A DNA stretch of 64,000 nt from Spirochaetales bacterium (lineage in GTDB: Bacteria > Spirochaetota > Spirochaetia > DSM-2461), in the NCBI GenBank assembly GCA_022360655.1, contig JAKSCK010000237.1, forward strand, positions 1 to 64,000, given 5' to 3'. The notes under the pieces were generated by a model. The model had not been told where the DNA came from. It saw nothing but the letters and a program-made list of their open reading frames with translations, and did no database searches. Below are positions 60,725 through 64,000 of the stretch, piece by piece. Positions within the stretch are counted from its first letter, which is position 1. The number at the start of each line of letters is the position of its first letter. The position numbers and the translations under genes were made by a program.

Positions 60725-60780
60725 TCGACACAGAAAGCAAATCATCAATAATTGTCCACCCTATGGTTCTGGAAGAAGTC

Positions 60781-62370
60781 TCAGCAATCCGTGCTATTTC
60801 CATGAAATCGGAACTGGCCTTTTCCGGCTTTTTTGGCCTCATACATGGCGGCATCCGCATCTCGTATGACCTCTTCAGGGGAGTTCTTGCATTGTGTGGA
60901 AGCACAGCGAATGCCAATACTGACCCCAATGGAGATGGAATGACCAGAAAGATTGAAGGGTTGAGAGATGGCATCCACCAGTTTTCCAGCTAAGATCCCA
61001 GCACTTCTCCAGGATGTCACGGAAAGCGCCACAACCACAAATTCATCCCCACCATAACGAGCCACCACATCACTTTCACGCACCGTTTCAGATAATCGAT
61101 AGGCCACCTGCTTCAGCAGGTGGTCACCCGCATCATGACCATGATTATCATTCACCCCTTTGAATCCATCTAAATCAAGGAAGAGCACTGCAAAGGACGA
61201 ACCTTCTTTGTGCAGAGTCATGAGTAAGTTAGCCAGAAAAGTAATGAGAAAACGTCGATTCGGGAGGGCGGTTAATCGATCATAGTTGGCAGAATGCTCC
61301 AAGGCATCACGACGGCTTTTGGATTGGATATACATCCGTGCAATCAAAATGGACGGAAAAACGGAAAGCAAGGTGATGAAAACGCCCATACCAATCAGGC
61401 CACGACGCATGGGGGAGAAATGCTCTGACAGTGTTTGGGCATCAATTCGAACCACCATGGTCCAGTGGTAATTCTTGGGCATTCCGGAGAGAGCCACCAT
61501 CGGACGGATTCTTCTTGAGATGAACACGCCCCGCCCCTCAGGTGTTTCAAATTCAATACTGCTAGCATGGGTACTCAGGATGGAAGGGGCCAATAGGGGA
61601 TAATCATTTTGGAATCGAAAATCCTTGCCTTCCAAAAACATAAATCCCCATTCCTTCTCTTGCTCGGTGGAAGAGAGGTAATACCCCTCCTCGTTCAAAA
61701 GAAATACGGCATCTTCCGAGTCATGAACATCTCCTGTGATTTCCTCCAGAAGGTTTTTTGCCGGAAAGTTGAGAATCACGATGCCCTGAGAAACCTGGTG
61801 CGAAAACACCGCGGTGGAAAAACGGATCATGGGCGAAAAGGGTTGTTCAAGTTCATGATTTTCAATATTCAAATCCAAGGGTGAAACATAGGTTTCTCCT
61901 GGCAAAAGGGCCATTGTTTGAGGGAAATAATAGCGATGTGACTTTTTTTGAAGTTTGTTCTGAGCCACAATCTCGGGTTGAGTCTCCACAAGATTTACCC
62001 GTACTTGCTCATTCCCCTGGACATCAAGAAATCGAACCTGAGAATAGATTTCCTTTACTTGGGCAAAGGCTTTAAAATCCTGCTGAACTTGAGAATAGTC
62101 CTGTGTTTCGATGGCCTCTTGTAAGCTTCCAAGTTGAGAAAGGAATTGAACATCTGCAACCACATCCTGGAATCGTGTGGCGGCTGTATGCTCGCGAGAC
62201 CGGAGATGCACCTCTTCTTCAAAAACCAAGGAATCCCGATAGGTATTGAGCTGACCTTCGTAGAACAGCACCAAGATCAGACTCACAATCATCCCAAAAA
62301 AAAGTGTGAGCAATAGAACCAACGGGCCTTTTTGAAGTTTTCGTTTTTGGTGATTCCAACCTAAACTCAC
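60781..62370 (-). CDS. Membrane diguanylate cyclase with extracytoplasmic sensor
   Basis: A 529-aa protein that should make cyclic di-GMP. Two membrane helices (about 18-40 and 318-340) enclose a roughly 275-residue extracytoplasmic sensor of the dCache type. The GGDEF domain has LTALPNRRF, an intact ARYGGDEFV active site (about residue 440) and an RESD inhibitory site five residues before it, so product inhibition is expected. The track start is a GTG with AGGA just upstream. Together with the EAL protein at the other end of the window it represents both sides of c-di-GMP turnover. A TATAAT lies about 60 bp upstream on the minus strand, without a good -35. Confidence 0.9.
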   Translation of the reverse strand: MSLGWNHQKRKLQKGPLVLLLTLFFGMIVSLILVLFYEGQLNTYRDSLVFEEEVHLRSREHTAATRFQDVVADVQFLSQLGSLQEAIETQDYSQVQQDFKAFAQVKEIYSQVRFLDVQGNEQVRVNLVETQPEIVAQNKLQKKSHRYYFPQTMALLPGETYVSPLDLNIENHELEQPFSPMIRFSTAVFSHQVSQGIVILNFPAKNLLEEITGDVHDSEDAVFLLNEEGYYLSSTEQEKEWGFMFLEGKDFRFQNDYPLLAPSILSTHASSIEFETPEGRGVFISRRIRPMVALSGMPKNYHWTMVVRIDAQTLSEHFSPMRRGLIGMGVFITLLSVFPSILIARMYIQSKSRRDALEHSANYDRLTALPNRRFLITFLANLLMTLHKEGSSFAVLFLDLDGFKGVNDNHGHDAGDHLLKQVAYRLSETVRESDVVARYGGDEFVVVALSVTSWRSAGILAGKLVDAISQPFNLSGHSISIGVSIGIRCASTQCKNSPEEVIRDADAAMYEAKKAGKGQFRFHGNSTDC

Positions 62371-62471
62371 TGTTCCTACCTATTCCCAAATGAATGGACA
62401 ATCCATTGATAATTACTGGTCTTAGGCTTTTATTATAAGTTTACCTAGGAATCTCTCTGCCAGAAATTGGC

Positions 62472-62501
62472 AAAAAAAACGCCTGGTAAGAACCAGGCGT
62501 T
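62472..62501 (-). terminator. pckG terminator (distal hairpin)
   Basis: AACGCCTGG and CCAGGCGTT form a nine-pair stem; on the minus strand eight T follow. Confidence 0.9.
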
Positions 62502-62554
62502 TTGTGCACATCAAAAGATGTCCATGCTCCTTGATAAATCAAAGGGCAGAATCA

Positions 62555-62577
62555 ACCACAGGATGCAATCCTGTGGT
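62555..62577 (-). promoter_or_regulatory. Proximal 3' hairpin behind pckG
   Basis: ACCACAGGAT and ATCCTGTGGT form a perfect ten-pair stem with a three-nt loop, 14 bp after the stop codon. No T-tract follows; it may protect the message 3' end ahead of the true terminator. Confidence 0.6.
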
Positions 62578-62590
62578 CGTTATAAAAGGA

Positions 62591-64000
62591 TTAACCCAAG
62601 CGCTTCTCAAGAGCAGCAATCTGGTCAATCAACTCCTGAGGAGTCTTTTCGCCATAGGATTCATAGGTTTCCTTAATGGCGGCCAATTCTTTCTTCCAAC
62701 CTTCAGCATCAACGGCCAAAAGAGCGTCCATGTCAGCATCAGTAAGATCAAGACCTTCAATATTGATGTCTTCCTTCTTGGGAAGCTTACCAATGGGAGT
62801 CTCAACAGCCTCAACAGCATCATCACAGCGCTTGAACACCCACTCCAGAACCCGGCTGTTATCACCGAATCCAGGCCAGATGAACTTGCCTTCGGGAGAT
62901 TTGCGGAACCAGTTTGTGAAGAAGATCTTGGGAAGCTTTGCACCCTCGGTCTTACCAATCTTCAACCAGTGGTTGAGGAAGTCAGCAACATGGTAACCAA
63001 TGAAGGGACGCATAGCCATGGGATCACGGCGAACGGTACCAGCTTTGAGGTCAAGAGCAGCAGCGGTAATCTCAGAACCAGCAGCAGAACCCATGAAGGT
63101 TCCGTGGGTCCAGTCAAAGGCCTCATTCACCAAGGGGATGGTGGAGGGGCGACGACCACCGAAGAGGAAGGCGTCAATGGGAACACCAGCAGGATCTTCC
63201 CAGTTATCAGCAATAGAAGGACAGTTGGAAGCCTTGGCAGCAAATCGAGCATTGGGGTGAGCAGCAGGGGCCTCAGCCGTTGCAGGATCCCACTCGTTGC
63301 CCTTCCAGTCAATCAACTTGCCAGGAGCATCGTAGCCAATGCCTTCCCACCACACATCGCCGTCTTCTGTGAGGGCAACGTTAGTGAAGATGGTGTCTTT
63401 GGCACAGGAGTGCATGGCGTTGGGGTTGGAATCCATGGATGTACCAGGAGCCACACCAAAGAAGCCAGCCTCGGGGTTGATACCATAGAGGCGACCATCT
63501 TTGCCAAACTTCATCCAGGCAATGTCATCACCAACGGTTTCCACCTTCCAACCGGGGATGGTGGGGATGAGCATGGCCAAGTTGGTTTTACCACAAGCGG
63601 AAGGGAATGCACCGGTGATGTGCTTCACTTCGCCTTCGGGGCTGGTGAGTTTCAAAATCAGCATATGCTCAGCCATCCAACCCTCATCACGGGCCTGAAC
63701 GGAAGCAATGCGGAGAGCCAGACACTTCTTACCAAGAAGGGCGTTTCCACCATAACCGGAGCCAAAGGACCAGATCTCACGAGTTTCGGGGAAGTGACAG
63801 ATGTACTTCTCTTCAACGGGAGCACAGGGCCACTGGCCGTTGTCGCTCTCGCCTTCAGCAAGAGGCTTACCAACGGAGTGAACACAGGGGATGAACTCAC
63901 CATCAGCGCCGAGAACATCGTACACTTTGGGAGTCACACGAGCCATGATGTGCTTGTTGATCACAACGTAAGCGGAATCTGTGATTTCAAAACCAATCTT
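62591..64000 (-). CDS. pckG: Phosphoenolpyruvate carboxykinase (GTP), 5' end outside window
   Basis: The C-terminal 469 residues of a GTP-dependent PEP carboxykinase, which interconverts oxaloacetate and PEP. The track starts it at a GTG (63964), but the frame stays open to the window edge ([18 protein letters not shown]), so the gene is cut, lacking roughly 130-150 residues. Motifs visible are the kinase-1a loop [15 protein letters not shown], the metal-site region [34 protein letters not shown] and the [25 protein letters not shown] block, all of the GTP rather than the ATP family. In this anaerobe it may run toward oxaloacetate, feeding the decarboxylase or reductive C4 pathway. Two hairpins follow the stop codon. 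Confidence 0.95.
   Translation of the reverse strand, partial: KIGFEITDSAYVVINKHIMARVTPKVYDVLGADGEFIPCVHSVGKPLAEGESDNGQWPCAPVEEKYICHFPETREIWSFGSGYGGNALLGKKCLALRIASVQARDEGWMAEHMLILKLTSPEGEVKHITGAFPSACGKTNLAMLIPTIPGWKVETVGDDIAWMKFGKDGRLYGINPEAGFFGVAPGTSMDSNPNAMHSCAKDTIFTNVALTEDGDVWWEGIGYDAPGKLIDWKGNEWDPATAEAPAAHPNARFAAKASNCPSIADNWEDPAGVPIDAFLFGGRRPSTIPLVNEAFDWTHGTFMGSAAGSEITAAALDLKAGTVRRDPMAMRPFIGYHVADFLNHWLKIGKTEGAKLPKIFFTNWFRKSPEGKFIWPGFGDNSRVLEWVFKRCDDAVEAVETPIGKLPKKEDINIEGLDLTDADMDALLAVDAEGWKKELAAIKETYESYGEKTPQELIDQIAALEKRLG

Overview
The window looks like chromosome from a free-living, fermentative member of the Spirochaetota (inference, about 70% sure). Support comes from the sugar-binding protein leader ending in ANGGAE, the many lipoproteins whose lipobox reads AC(E/K/R)NP, an OadGAB-type decarboxylase, a GTP-dependent PEP carboxykinase, D-lactate dehydrogenase and a sensory-type [FeFe]-hydrogenase protein. 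No rRNA, tRNA, CRISPR array, transposase or prophage gene was recognised.

Layout. 1-454 has a leftward promoter for something beyond the window edge and a perfect hairpin. 455-4664 holds an EAL-domain protein and a leftward cluster of an RsbW-like ATPase, a sensory [FeFe]-hydrogenase-like protein and a small membrane protein. 4817-6280 is ilvC. 6724-19681 is a tandem array of four paralogous surface lipoproteins, the first enlarged to 1971 aa by five copies of an exact 320-codon unit. 19735-26187 holds a MerR regulator, D-lactate dehydrogenase, a two-domain M16 protease, a small basic protein and a UVR-motif protein. 26290-27978 is an Fe-S assembly operon (A-type carrier, small unknown protein, Mrp ATPase) with a clear promoter and a direct-repeat operator candidate. 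28228-30432 is a zinc/manganese-type ABC transporter. 30478-42354 holds two giant Ig-like repeat proteins, one ending in a probable outer-membrane barrel, and a separate barrel protein.

42642-45934 is oadG-oadA-oadB, a biotin-dependent sodium pump. 46109-47466 couples a TrmO/TsaA protein to an AraC-type regulator. 47724-56210 is an alpha-galactoside utilisation locus: binding protein, two permeases, LytS/YesM-type kinase, YesN-type response regulator and a GH36 alpha-galactosidase, with a 22-bp-spaced direct repeat between the divergent binding-protein and kinase genes. 56576-64000 holds a SWIM/SNF2 helicase, a cyclic-nucleotide-binding protein, a diguanylate cyclase and the 3' part of pckG.

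The most unusual features are the lipoprotein array with its 960-bp repeat, and a family of six intergenic repeats. Each repeat has a GGGCG-hairpin-CGGGCT core in which the hairpin sequence changes while pairing is kept, which suggests a structured RNA or a mobile repeat. How the genes work together: oxaloacetate decarboxylase, PEPCK and D-lactate dehydrogenase handle C3/C4 acids in anaerobic metabolism; the hydrogenase-like protein and RsbW-like ATPase probably sense redox state; EAL and GGDEF proteins turn over c-di-GMP; the lipoproteins and Ig proteins decorate the cell surface.
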